In this document: positions 24,218 to 34,111 of the stretch, piece after piece
How the letters are laid out: the number at the start of each line of letters is the position of its first letter
Numbering within the stretch: position 1 is the first letter of the stretch
Assembly: GCA_025331445.1 (NCBI GenBank)
Contig: JAIWNE010000016.1
Location: 186,001 to 250,000 of the forward strand
DNA from: Blakeslea trispora
Taxonomy: Eukaryota > Mucoromycota > Mucoromycetes > Mucorales > Choanephoraceae
Direction: 5' to 3'
DNA length: 64,000 bases
Program-made: the position numbers and the translations under genes
Notes under the pieces: model-generated
What the model saw: only the letters and a program-made list of their open reading frames with translations
The model's database searches: none
Told to the model about the DNA's origin: nothing

Positions 24218-25953
24218 TGTATTTTGCTTATTCTTTTCTGGTTAAGAAATTCTTGATGGTATAAAAACGAATTGAGTGAGAAAAACAAATAAATAGAAAG
24301 AAGACAAGAAAATGTGTCTTTTATGAACTTTTTTCTTGACTTTTCGGTGATTGACCTTATTTGGTAAAAACAGATAGTTTCTGAAAAAAAAAAATATATG
24401 ATAAGCAAATGATATCCAAGCTTTAGTTGTACTTGCTTTACTATAGTTAAAATGTGAACTCAAAAATCCAAAAAAAAGAATGCGCTATATATTTTTACTT
24501 TGTTATACACCATTTCTGGAAATCGATTGTACACCAAGAGAAACAGATTACACACGGGTAGTCACTCAGTTACACGTATTCAGTCCTACAAAGCGCTCGA
24601 TTTTCTTCATTTCATTACCTCCTCTATTATCCCATTCGTAACAAACAGGTCCACCTTCTCATCCATTTCTTTGTAAGATCTCAAGGCATAGTTTTAAGTC
24701 TTCCACTACACGATGCCTGTTTGCGTCGTCCTACACGCTTTGATCCTTTCTCTATTTTTTTTTCTCGATCCGCGCTGTCAAATCAATTAATAGCAAAGGA
24801 GTCTATTAAACACATTCTTGTCCTGTACCCTTCAAAGCTACTGATTTAACTGCTCTCTTTCTCAAATAGATACTATTCAACATCTTGTCAAATTCCTTCT
24901 CGTGTCTACCAATCTCATTCTAGTACTAACGCTTTCCCTTTATCCGATTTATCTACACAACAGAGTTTTCGCTTATACTCTTTTGAGCGCATAGCTAACC
25001 CATGGTCGCTTTGTGATTCGAGATGGCCCGTTCATGACCACCAGCGGCGCAGTTTTCTATATCGATGATCTCAACAATACAGCGATACGTCTGACCTCCT
25101 CTCCTCCACTTTTCCAAGCTTCTTTCGTTCATCTTTTCCCTCTTTATCTCCATTCTTGTGTTTTCCTTAAGATGGTATCTAAGGGAATTCAAACAAAACT
25201 TAGATTTACATCCTTGAATAAGCGACTTATACACAGAGAAAGTTCAAGTCACACAAAGAAAAAAACAAAGGTTGTACATCGAGAATTAGAGATTTAATGT
25301 TGTTATATAAACAAATCCACAGCTGTACAATCTTAAGAAGTAGCGTTTTTACTCGAGTACATCCGTGGCTTCAATTTAAAGTATAAACGCAATTGATAAA
25401 GATCTCCCAAATAGATGCTGTACCAATAAATCCGTATCTTGACATAATGTCAGAGTTTCTTGTTGTTGTTGCTTTTGCCCTTTAGCTTTCTTCGTTAGGT
25501 CGTATAATACACCAGCATATTCCTATGTGATATTCATATGGCTAATGTGTCCATTACACATACGACTACTGTAGTATGTTAGCTCTACTTATAATTGTCA
25601 TTTCAAGCGCTTTATGTGTTGGAAATTAAAAAGGGAAAAAGAAAGATAGAAAACAACTCTCTTCCTTACTAATTACACAGTTCCTTGTAATTTTTTTTCA
25701 ATCCATTGTCTGTTAAGAAAGCGAGCAGAAAGAAGAAGGGATTGCTTTATACAACAAGAGAATATGTAAGTTAAGCATTTTCTGATTTAGAAAGAAAAAC
25801 GATCGACTAAAGCATTGTGATTGTTTATCTTGTATACAACCCGCTTTAAACGAAGCCATAAAACTAATTCAATCTAATAACATTCTCTATAGAAGAGCGA
25901 GGTACTCAAGATTTTCAGCTATCCGTAAATTAAACAAACACAAATTTACTCAT
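24218..25953. other. Gene-poor region with an unassigned open stretch
   Basis: 1.7 kb between the SDR promoter and the palindromic element. Plus-strand 24870-25065 reads open for about 60 codons after a possible splice acceptor (CAAATAG at about 24863-24869), with Ser/Arg/Phe-rich content, but no start, family motif or downstream exon could be fixed. Nothing else was recognised. Confidence 0.35.
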
Positions 25954-25973
25954 TTGTTCCCGACAGGATTCAA
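25954..25973 (+). repeat. Left 20-bp terminal inverted repeat
   Basis: TTGTTCCCGACAGGATTCAA; exact reverse complement of 29089-29108. Identity stops at the first base outside on both sides. Confidence 0.85.
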
Positions 25974-25975
25974 AT

Positions 25976-27118
25976 ATAAAAAGGGTATAAGTTTAATCAT
26001 ATAAAAATTTATTCAAAGCAAAGAAGCATCACTTTTTCTCTTTTTTCTTTTGGATCCTTCGGGTAAGAAGGAAGGTAAGAAACTTTCTTCTTCTTCATCC
26101 ACATCGATCACAGTTTTCTTGGCCTTTGTAGCTCTGCTGGCAGCTTCCATGATGATTCTGGCCTTGTATGTTGCTTCAAGTATGGGCAACAACTCAGAAG
26201 CAACGTCTTCTACATCCTCAGGGAGTTCCACAGAGTTGGTATGATTTATTCTGCAAACATACCCAGCAGGCGAATCACAATACATTAGCTTGAAGTGCGT
26301 GTCTACAATATGAATGAGTTAGAAACGGAATCTATATAAGTCATTTGCAATATTACTTACCAAACAACACAAAGCCAACGATCACTATTTCTCTCAGGGC
26401 CAAGGTGCTGATTTGAAGATGGTATATACCATCTCCTTCAGCACCCTGGCCGTTTTGAAGCTGCCATCATAAAGCTCTTTGGTTGCGTCATCTCTTCTTC
26501 CACACTCACAGCAGCCAAACTCCAACGATTGTTTGTAGAACAACAAGTCTACCTTTCTACCCGGAAGCTTTCTCTGCATCTGCTCCACACCAGATAAGGT
26601 TCGGCCCAAATTCATGTTGAATGAGGGTGCCTTGTTGTGCTTCTCGGCACTAAAGTACGTTTGATGAAGGAAGTCAGTATAGCTGTTTACAAATTTAGAT
26701 CAGATTTATAGCTTACCCTCTGCACTTGATGGTGGAGGTATCAAATGCAGTATCCACAAAGCGCCAGACACGACGCAGCAGGTCACTTTCGATTTGATCA
26801 GTGAACGGAAGGTACTTGCATTCAAATAAGTGAATGAATTCAAGCAAAGTTTGCCTGACCCATTCAGAACTGCTTGCTTCTTGCTGCTTCAAAAGTTTTC
26901 TCTTTAATGTTGCCAGGTCGGGCGATTGCTTCAAGGAGAAGATATACTGTTGTAGACCTAAAAACTAATAGGAGCATCTTACAATCAGAGCGTTGTTTGA
27001 CCGTATGAAGCGACCAGGCAGACCCCTCGTTTGGAACGTAGCAGAACCAATGACAAGACTTGGAGCAGGTACTTCACAAAAGCCGAGATCCAAGAGATCA
27101 AGAGCTACAAGAAGAAGA
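25976..27118 (-). repeat. Left arm of the 1,143-bp palindrome
   Basis: Reverse complement of 27152-28294. All compared stretches match at mirrored positions with no length change. One mismatch was seen near the outer edge (25983/28287). The arm carries the left copy of the mirrored gene on the minus strand. Confidence 0.95.
26013..27118 (-). pseudogene. Left mirrored copy of a Mucorales-type repeat gene, frameshifted
   Basis: Same content as the copy at 27152-28257, in reverse. Mirrored exon-like blocks end at the stop at 26013. It shows the same reading-frame break (26404-26445) and the same splice-like gaps as its partner. There is no ATG or promoter of its own: the 5' end runs into the spacer of the palindrome, so the N-terminus is missing. 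Confidence 0.6.
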
Positions 27119-27151
27119 TATACCGTTGCATATCTTCTGGCAACTGATAAC

Positions 27152-28257
27152 TCTTCTTCTTGTAGCTCTTGATCTCTTGGATCTCGGCTTTTGTGAAGTA
27201 CCTGCTCCAAGTCTTGTCATTGGTTCTGCTACGTTCCAAACGAGGGGTCTGCCTGGTCGCTTCATACGGTCAAACAACGCTCTGATTGTAAGATGCTCCT
27301 ATTAGTTTTTAGGTCTACAACAGTATATCTTCTCCTTGAAGCAATCGCCCGACCTGGCAACATTAAAGAGAAAACTTTTGAAGCAGCAAGAAGCAAGCAG
27401 TTCTGAATGGGTCAGGCAAACTTTGCTTGAATTCATTCACTTATTTGAATGCAAGTACCTTCCGTTCACTGATCAAATCGAAAGTGACCTGCTGCGTCGT
27501 GTCTGGCGCTTTGTGGATACTGCATTTGATACCTCCACCATCAAGTGCAGAGGGTAAGCTATAAATCTGATCTAAATTTGTAAACAGCTATACTGACTTC
27601 CTTCATCAAACGTACTTTAGTGCCGAGAAGCACAACAAGGCACCCTCATTCAACATGAATTTGGGCCGAACCTTATCTGGTGTGGAGCAGATGCAGAGAA
27701 AGCTTCCGGGTAGAAAGGTAGACTTGTTGTTCTACAAACAATCGTTGGAGTTTGGCTGCTGTGAGTGTGGAAGAAGAGATGACGCAACCAAAGAGCTTTA
27801 TGATGGCAGCTTCAAAACGGCCAGGGTGCTGAAGGAGATGGTATATACCATCTTCAAATCAGCACCTTGGCCCTGAGAGAAATAGTGATCGTTGGCTTTG
27901 TGTTGTTTGGTAAGTAATATTGCAAATGACTTATATAGATTCCGTTTCTAACTCATTCATATTGTAGACACGCACTTCAAGCTAATGTATTGTGATTCGC
28001 CTGCTGGGTATGTTTGCAGAATAAATCATACCAACTCTGTGGAACTCCCTGAGGATGTAGAAGACGTTGCTTCTGAGTTGTTGCCCATACTTGAAGCAAC
28101 ATACAAGGCCAGAATCATCATGGAAGCTGCCAGCAGAGCTACAAAGGCCAAGAAAACTGTGATCGATGTGGATGAAGAAGAAGAAAGTTTCTTACCTTCC
28201 TTCTTACCCGAAGGATCCAAAAGAAAAAAGAGAAAAAGTGATGCTTCTTTGCTTTGA
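27152..28257 (+). pseudogene. Right mirrored copy of a Mucorales-type repeat gene, frameshifted
   Basis: Blocks in order: an N-terminal piece ending 'GRFIRSNNALI'; 'SPDLATLKRKLL..WVRQTLLEFIHLFECKYLPF' to a donor at 27554; after an acceptor at 27620, a block with 'LPGRKVDLLFYK..LEFGCCECGRR', shaped like the D...ExK core of PD-(D/E)XK nuclease-fold proteins but with Cys-Gly-Arg at the end; then 'IVIVGFVLF', intron 27910-27967, and 'YCDSPAGYVCRI' with an acidic, basic-tailed end. The frame slips between 'VLKEMVY' and 'LALREIV' inside a 42-bp quasi-palindrome at 27825-27866. The family seems to be a repeated gene type of unknown function in Mucorales (from memory, not checked). No intact 5' end is present, so it is called a pseudogene. 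Confidence 0.6.
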
Positions 28258-28294
28258 ATAAATTTTTATATGATTAAACTTATACCTTTTTTAT
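27152..28294 (+). repeat. Right arm of the 1,143-bp palindrome
   Basis: Mirror copy of 25976-27118, separated from it by the 33-bp spacer 27119-27151. It carries the right copy of the mirrored gene on the plus strand. Confidence 0.95.
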
Positions 28295-28639
28295 CTTTTA
28301 ATCGAGCCCCTTCTTTTGCGTTATGCTGTCGTTCTAGCCTCAAAGCATGATGATATATACTGTCTGCCAATAAAAGGATAAAAACACATGAATAAGAACA
28401 ACCATAATTCAAATACATATGGATTTCCTTCCCATTATATATAATCACTTTAATGACAATTCTTATCAGCATTAAATAGAAACATTTGGTCAGCAGAATT
28501 AATCCAATAGACATTGACGATAGTATGTTCGTTTTCAAAGTTCATGCAAACTTCAACGAGATTTGACAATTCAGTAGTCTTTCTTTGGAGACTATGTATA
28601 CATCACCAACTGACGCTCTTCCTAGAGGTTTGTCCTACT

Positions 28640-28790
28640 AAAAAATGAACAAAGAAAAGGGTCCGTTGAGATTTGATACGTACCATACAGAGTCTGCTGG
28701 TAGCTTTACACGGTCAAACAACGTCCTAAGAAAATTTTGATTGTAGGTTGCTCCTATTAGTTTCTGAGTCTACGTGGACTTACAAAAAAG
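28640..28790 (+). repeat. Third, diverged fragment of the palindrome gene
   Basis: The block containing 'ACGGTCAAACAACG', followed by 'TTGCTCCTATTAGTTT.TGAGTCTAC', matches 27265-27320 in the right arm (CGGTCAAACAACG ... GCTCCTATTAGTTTTTAGGTCTAC), with a small insertion between. It points the same way as the right arm, so it is a partial tandem copy older than the palindrome. Confidence 0.75.
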
Positions 28791-29088
28791 AAATCCTCTA
28801 TTTCCTGGTAACTTAACACCCCACTTCAATTTTTGAAGCCGATAGGACATCGGTACAGTCCCACTTTTTGACACTGTAGTCACCGCTCAGCTATCGGTAA
28901 TCCCAAATCCCAAATCCAACTTTAAATACACCCCACTAACAACTTGTACAGAAATCCTAAAAGACAGTTACATAAAAAAGAAGAAAACTTTAGAAAATAA
29001 AATCGAAAAGCTTCTTCAGGAACAAAAGTAAGATTACAAGTAAAGAAATCAACAAGTCACCAAAGCCATTGAGGATTTTTGACTTGTA

Positions 29089-29108
29089 TTGAATCCTGTC
29101 GGGAACAA
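29089..29108 (-). repeat. Right 20-bp terminal inverted repeat
   Basis: TTGAATCCTGTCGGGAACAA; exact reverse complement of 25954-25973. Confidence 0.85.
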
Positions 29109-29397
29109 TTAAGTGGATTCTTATATCCAATATCCACCAGCCGGACTGTATAGAAAACGAACTTTGAAAAAACTTGCTACTTCAAACGGCGAATCAATAT
29201 ATTCCAAGATTGGTATAAATATCACTGCAAAAAAGGAAGGAATAGCTACACAAATATGCAAGTTTCAAAGCCCCGCCGAGCTCGAGGTTTACTTCTGTGT
29301 GTTGCTGTTTGACGTTGCGGAACAAATGTGACATTTTTTAGCAATTTTTTTTCGGATTTCTTAAACCCCTTGCCTCTCTTTCTTGTTTATTTTGGAC

Positions 29398-30363
29398 ATG
29401 TCAAACAATTTACAAACTAACCGCTCTACGTCTGCTTTGGTTTATGGTGCAGTCGCAATTTCCTTGCTCACTTTGGGCGCGGGTACTGCTTATTACCTAG
29501 TAGAAGATGACAAAAGAGTCAAGCGCAGAAAGGCAGGTCGCCGTGCAGAACGCGAGACTACTCGTGTCTTGAATCAATACAAAGAAGAAGCTGAAAAAAT
29601 AGCATCTAGTATGGAGCTAGTAGAATCAAATATTGATGATAACAACTGTGATGATAAGGCATTCAAGAAAAAGGAGTACACACTTGCTCATTCAAATGAG
29701 CTTTTGTTGCAGCTAATGGAAAAGATTGATACTATTAGACCTTTGACAGCCATCATCGGAACAGAAGCTGAGCCTAATACATTCGAGCGTGATTTAGTTG
29801 CCAACATCAAATCAAAAAAGCGTACAGTCATTGAATATATTGAAGCCCTGTTCCGTCGCCTCGATACAGCCAACAATAAAGCAAAGAAGGAGGCTGAGAG
29901 AAGAGAAAAGCTAGCAGAAGAAAAGACCAGGTTAGAGAAGGAAGAGCAAGAACGTCTTGCTAAAGAGGAACAAGAGCGTCTTGCTAGAGAAGAGCAAGAG
30001 AAGATTGACCAAGAAGAAGCTTTACGTAAGAAGGAAGACGAAGAGCAGCGCTTGGTACAAGAGGCTCTTGTTGAAGAAATGAAGAAAGAAGTTCAAAAGA
30101 TGGAACAAAATGTTGAAGAAATTAGAGAGGTCGAAGAAGAAGTCGTTGTCAAGGAAGAGCCTATCCAAGAACAAGCTAGTGCTATTGAAGAATCTATTGT
30201 CAGCGAAGTAGCTATTGCCAGCGATGAACATGCGCCAGTTGTAGCTGCTGTTACTGTAGAAGAACATTCAAACAAGGAAGCTGAAGAGCAAGCTATTGCT
30301 CAGGAAGAAGCTATCTTGGCTGCCATGAAAGAAGCTGAACAAGAATATGTAGAAACTAAATAA
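29398..30363 (+). CDS. BAG-domain, single-pass membrane protein (Snl1-like Hsp70 exchange factor)
   Basis: Single exon, 321 residues, starting at the ATG 29398-29400 (codons upstream have no ATG). One membrane segment lies at about residues 14-36 ('ALVYGAVAISLLTLGAGTAYYLV'), followed by a basic stop-transfer KRRK. Residues about 80-155 resemble a BAG domain: 'HSNELLLQLMEKIDTIRP' and 'KSKKRTVIEYIEALFRRLD', three helices that in other proteins bind the Hsp70 ATPase domain and release ADP. A long Glu/Lys/Arg-rich coiled coil with 'EEQERLAKEEQERLAREEQE' repeats and an acidic tail follow, features absent from the short yeast Snl1. A role at the ER or nuclear envelope is inferred from that likeness; the BAG assignment is good but not certain. 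Confidence 0.72.
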   Translation: MSNNLQTNRSTSALVYGAVAISLLTLGAGTAYYLVEDDKRVKRRKAGRRAERETTRVLNQYKEEAEKIASSMELVESNIDDNNCDDKAFKKKEYTLAHSNELLLQLMEKIDTIRPLTAIIGTEAEPNTFERDLVANIKSKKRTVIEYIEALFRRLDTANNKAKKEAERREKLAEEKTRLEKEEQERLAKEEQERLAREEQEKIDQEEALRKKEDEEQRLVQEALVEEMKKEVQKMEQNVEEIREVEEEVVVKEEPIQEQASAIEESIVSEVAIASDEHAPVVAAVTVEEHSNKEAEEQAIAQEEAILAAMKEAEQEYVETK

Positions 30364-32825
30364 ATGTAGATTTTTCCTTTTAGTGTGTAGTTGTTTGTGT
30401 TTTCAACATGGAAACAGGCCTTTCTTTTTCATTTCTTGTCCAGTTGACAACAAACCTTGATAGCTTTGATAAGATGTTTCCTGTACCTTACATGTATTCT
30501 ATCTTACAGCAAACAACTAGTCAGAAAATCTGTTAAATATGGATTATTTGACTCTCAAGATTGCAGCATATAAATACCATGGCTCGAATGACATCTCATA
30601 TAAGCAATAGCATGGCCTTTTGGCTTATCGGTTTAGAGAGTCAAAGTAGCAATGAAAGGGAATTAGGTATGTCTAAATTCAATGATACCTATTAGCTAGC
30701 GAGAAGGAAAAAACAACAGAAACATGCATTTGGTAAGGAGAAAGCTTTTTAAGACGGCCAAATAACTTATGACAGCATTGTTGAAAAACACAGAATAAGT
30801 TCAAAAAGAGAAGTACAATAGTCGCTTTATTTAAAAGCGTTCATATTCTCGAGAAACGCGCTCTCGTATTGAGTTACTCTTATGTCACTCTAAAATCGAA
30901 CGACTAATGTACTATTAAGATTTCCAACATATTAATTAGATGAAATAAATGTCCCTTGGTTATTCTGATAGTCTAGAATGTGATATAGTGCCATTTATGC
31001 GAGAGAATTATCTGGAGAAAAAGAAATACACTGACAAATGCTTCAATGATATCAACCACTCACATGATTAAGGGGCTTAAGTACTAGTCTGCCCAATGCC
31101 CACATTTAAACCCCCTCGAGAACTTGTGGTGGGCTCCCGAACAGCGTATAACAACTAAGGGTTAAGCTATCAAAAACACTGCAGAGTTGCAACAGTCGCT
31201 ACTGATAAAATCAATAACTATCTAATTGTTCACTTGGTTGATAGTAAGAAAGACGCATGTCACACAGTTATTGACGTTAAAGACAGCAAAGCAAAGCAAT
31301 AACCTTAGTTTCTCTATACGTCTAAACGCTTGACATTAATTCGAATCACCAAGACATTTCAGTTTGTGTATTTAACACTGAATCTCACCACGAAAGGCCA
31401 TCTAATTTCAATCAGGAATTATTGTATAAATTTGGCCTGGATAGTGGAGGTGTTTTTCTCGTGTATAAAAAAACAAAAGATCACGAATCTGGGCTCAAGC
31501 AAAATTAAAGCGCAAAATAAACGTTGCTTTTGTGACAAAATCAACATCTTTGTCTGTAAGATGTTACGGGGTCTGAACACGGTTTACTTTTATTTTGACC
31601 ACTTTGTCAATAATCTTAAAAAAGCTGCTTTGTGTTTGAAACAGGTTCGGGTTGGGCAATTCAAGTGGATTAAGACACTGTACTGTCTTTGGCCAAAGGA
31701 TGTTTCTTCAGAGTTAGGATCTCTTTTTGCTAATGATATTTCAACTGAAATCTATAAGCAGTTCCCCCTTTTTTTGGTTAATCATAAATATGTGCAAATC
31801 TAGCATTTTTTTCATTATGGGTTACTCGGAAAAGGATGTTTTGGTTACAAAGAGACGATCACTGGTAATCCTTTATTTTAGCTTATTTCAAACGCCAGTT
31901 TAAGTAGTCCGCAAATGCCTTCTTATTGTTTCATTAATAGATCTGATGATCTCATTTGTACTTTGCTACGTTTCGTTATTCATTAGGTTCGTTTGAAAGG
32001 TACAACATTACATTCTTTTTTTTTTTTTTGCTTCGGATGTGACATGTTTATTGAAAGTGCGATTTCTTGTTCGGTTTTGTATTATCCCTTTGAAGCTTTG
32101 ATTAAAGAGTGTGTAATTGCTGATACAAAAAGGTACAAGTAGATAAAAGATGATCTTCCTTTCTATCTTATGAGGCATAAAGAGCACTTCTTGAACAGGG
32201 CCACTAGAAAGAAGTGCCCTCCGAAGCAAATGGAATCATTGTGTGAAGATGCACATGTGTAATCATAAACGTATGGTAACACAGTCTGTCTTTCATTTTG
32301 GACGTCTCCGCTATACAAGTTTTTTTTTATTACAAACAAAAAGGGTTTACTATAATTGTCTTTCCCAAGGCTTTTGTTTTTTCAAACTAATAATAAGCAA
32401 AGATGTGTCAGACCATAAATATTCTTATTTTCGAAACGAGAAAGACTAGACAAAAAGCCTATTTCTCTTTTTGTTCTCTAAAACGGAAAGTATACCTTTG
32501 TTGTTGATTAATTAATACCGCATTGTGTTCGGAACTCGTCACAGATTTACTTCCGTAAAAATGATTCAAGATGGCTCGTCCATATGCAAAAGGAGAGGCA
32601 TTGATGTTATCATAGTGTCTCGGACACGAGGCTCCTTTTTACCACACATCGCATTGAACACAAAATACAAGAGTAAGGCCAAAGAAATAGGACACCAACA
32701 AAATGTTTCACAGATAAAATTTGATATAAAAGAAAGCAGCTTTTTTTTTTGTTGTTTTTCTACTTATTACTATTTTTGTATTCCACAATTACACATACCT
32801 TTTCTTCTCTTACTTTTTAGCTACA
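30364..32825. other. Gene-poor region with Tc1-like transposase scrap and dispersed repeat
   Basis: 2.5 kb. The stretch 31091-31132 reads AQCPHLNPLENLWW on the plus strand, a clear echo of the Tc1/mariner DDE-domain block. A segment near 30820-30900 resembles 10205-10275. A stretch at 31330-31803 is open on the plus strand but lacks an early ATG and has no known relatives. A TATA-like 'GATATAAAAG' at about 32721 lies about 100 bp before the next gene. Confidence 0.45.
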
Positions 32826-33788
32826 ATGGAAAAACAACTTAACTTACCCATAGATGAGTCTAGATGGACTCGTCGAATGCAACAACTTTGGTCTGCCAAA
32901 TTAGAACAAGCTGAAAAGAAATCTAAAGAATGGATTCCATCAGTCTTAAAAAACAAAAAAAGAAAGCTTGCGAAAATCCATACTACCTGTGGCCAACATA
33001 ACTCATTCGAGGAGAAACTTCATAATCAATTGGTAGTGATCCCTCAGCAGGAACAAAAAAAGAGCTATCTGGACGAATCGAGCAGCCATTGTAGTGCAAG
33101 TATCAGCAGCAACCACGAAAAAGACATTGTGCCACTCCATCAATTTTTACGCTATAGTATAAATAATTCTGAACGACGCAAGTTTCAGCGACGCCGTATT
33201 TTCCAGCCATTCAAGCCTATTTATGAAGTTGAATGGCAAAAGAATCAGTGGCTTCAATTTGACCACCAAACAAGTGACCAAATCGAACATCTAAAGCAAG
33301 AAGGCTTTGCAAAAATTGTCATAAGAAAAGACAAGACACTCAAAAGACATATTCGCTATGCAAATCCTAAAGACATGGACGTCTTACTGGAGTTATCAAT
33401 AAAGGCATCTGAACAAGTCATGTCCAGCTCAGACCAACCTGAAGTCATCACTTGTCATCAGCCAAATGTGTTTTCTATCAGGCGTACACGTTGGTGGCAA
33501 ACAACTACATCTGGAGAAGCCTGTCTACCTAGCTGGATCGATCAAGACCTCTGTTGTGACCAGATGATGATGGACGCAAACTCTGTTATGGCTGCCATGA
33601 CAAATTACAGCCGTACTTCACTAGCCTCTTCGCATCAATTCAAGCAAATAGACACACCTATGATTTCACAAAAGCCTTCTTTATCCCATTTACGAACCGT
33701 ACAACAGGATGACTCTTGGGGATTCAAATCATTAAAGTATTCTGAGCCACATGTGATAGATAGTCAGCCTATTCCTCTATGTGCTTAG
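32826..33788 (+). CDS. Uncharacterised protein with possible WWE-like domain
   Basis: Single exon, 320 residues; ATG at 32826-32828, after a T-rich leader and a TATA-like box near 32721. I do not recognise the family. The N-terminal third is basic and helical ('RRMQQLWSAKLEQAEKKSKEW'). Residues about 130-190 read 'YEVEWQKNQWLQFDHQTSDQIEHL' then 'ALIVRK'-like strands and 'IRYANPKDMDVL'; the spacing of tryptophans, the charged 'qiE' helix and the final 'i-x-y-x-np' recall WWE domains (which bind poly-ADP-ribose in ubiquitin ligases), but this is weak. The C-terminal half is Ser/Gln/His-rich and probably disordered. It is convergent with the RGS gene. Confidence 0.6.
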   Translation: MEKQLNLPIDESRWTRRMQQLWSAKLEQAEKKSKEWIPSVLKNKKRKLAKIHTTCGQHNSFEEKLHNQLVVIPQQEQKKSYLDESSSHCSASISSNHEKDIVPLHQFLRYSINNSERRKFQRRRIFQPFKPIYEVEWQKNQWLQFDHQTSDQIEHLKQEGFAKIVIRKDKTLKRHIRYANPKDMDVLLELSIKASEQVMSSSDQPEVITCHQPNVFSIRRTRWWQTTTSGEACLPSWIDQDLCCDQMMMDANSVMAAMTNYSRTSLASSHQFKQIDTPMISQKPSLSHLRTVQQDDSWGFKSLKYSEPHVIDSQPIPLCA

Positions 33789-34111
33789 TTGTGCTATTTG
33801 CTTTAAACGAAAAAAAAAAGATGAGGCTGGCCCTCTTTCTCTTCTTTTTTTCTTTTTTCTTATATCTTGTACTATATATTCTTTTTTGTAATAAATAACC
33901 TTAATCATTCTACACCTTCCACTCAGCAATTGTTTCAATACCAAATTAAAGCTGTTATTGAGAAGAACTCACCTTTATTGCTTTCTCTCCTTGTTCTTTT
34001 TTCTCCAAAAGTTTGGCTTACAAAGTATATCTTTAGTTATTACACTCGTTTATTATATGATGCTAGATAAAATATATGTATTATGTAAGTTTGTACAAAC
34101 AGATAAAACGC
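33789..34111. other. Convergent 3' flanks
   Basis: 323 bp of AT-rich sequence between two genes that run toward each other. Nothing else was recognised. Confidence 0.4.

Larger units (their letters stand above)
25954..29108. mobile_element. 3.15-kb element: 20-bp terminal inverted repeat around a giant palindrome
   Basis: An exact 20-bp inverted repeat, TTGTTCCCGACAGGATTCAA at 25954-25973 and its complement at 29089-29108, brackets the unit. Inside, 25976-27118 and 27152-28294 are near-perfect reverse complements (position sum 54270) around a 33-bp spacer. The left arm starts 2 bp from its terminal repeat. The right arm is followed by about 794 bp that have no counterpart on the left, including a third diverged gene fragment. 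No clear target-site duplication flanks it and no transposase was recognised. It may be a fold-back DNA element, or a local inverted duplication of a Mucorales repeat gene with a left-side deletion. That it moves is inference. Confidence 0.6.

Noticed and set aside
26050..26244. Small open stretches antisense to the last exon of the mirrored gene (also 28026-28220)
   Set aside because: They are shadows of the acidic, Ser-rich coding end on the other strand and simply mirror each other.
29113..29331. 72-codon open stretch next to the right terminal repeat
   Set aside because: It begins with GTG, has no ATG near its start, and shows no family resemblance; it ends just before the BAG gene leader.
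31330..31803. 157-codon open stretch on the plus strand
   Set aside because: The apparent start is TTG; the first ATG is past the middle. Composition is AT-driven and no motif was seen.
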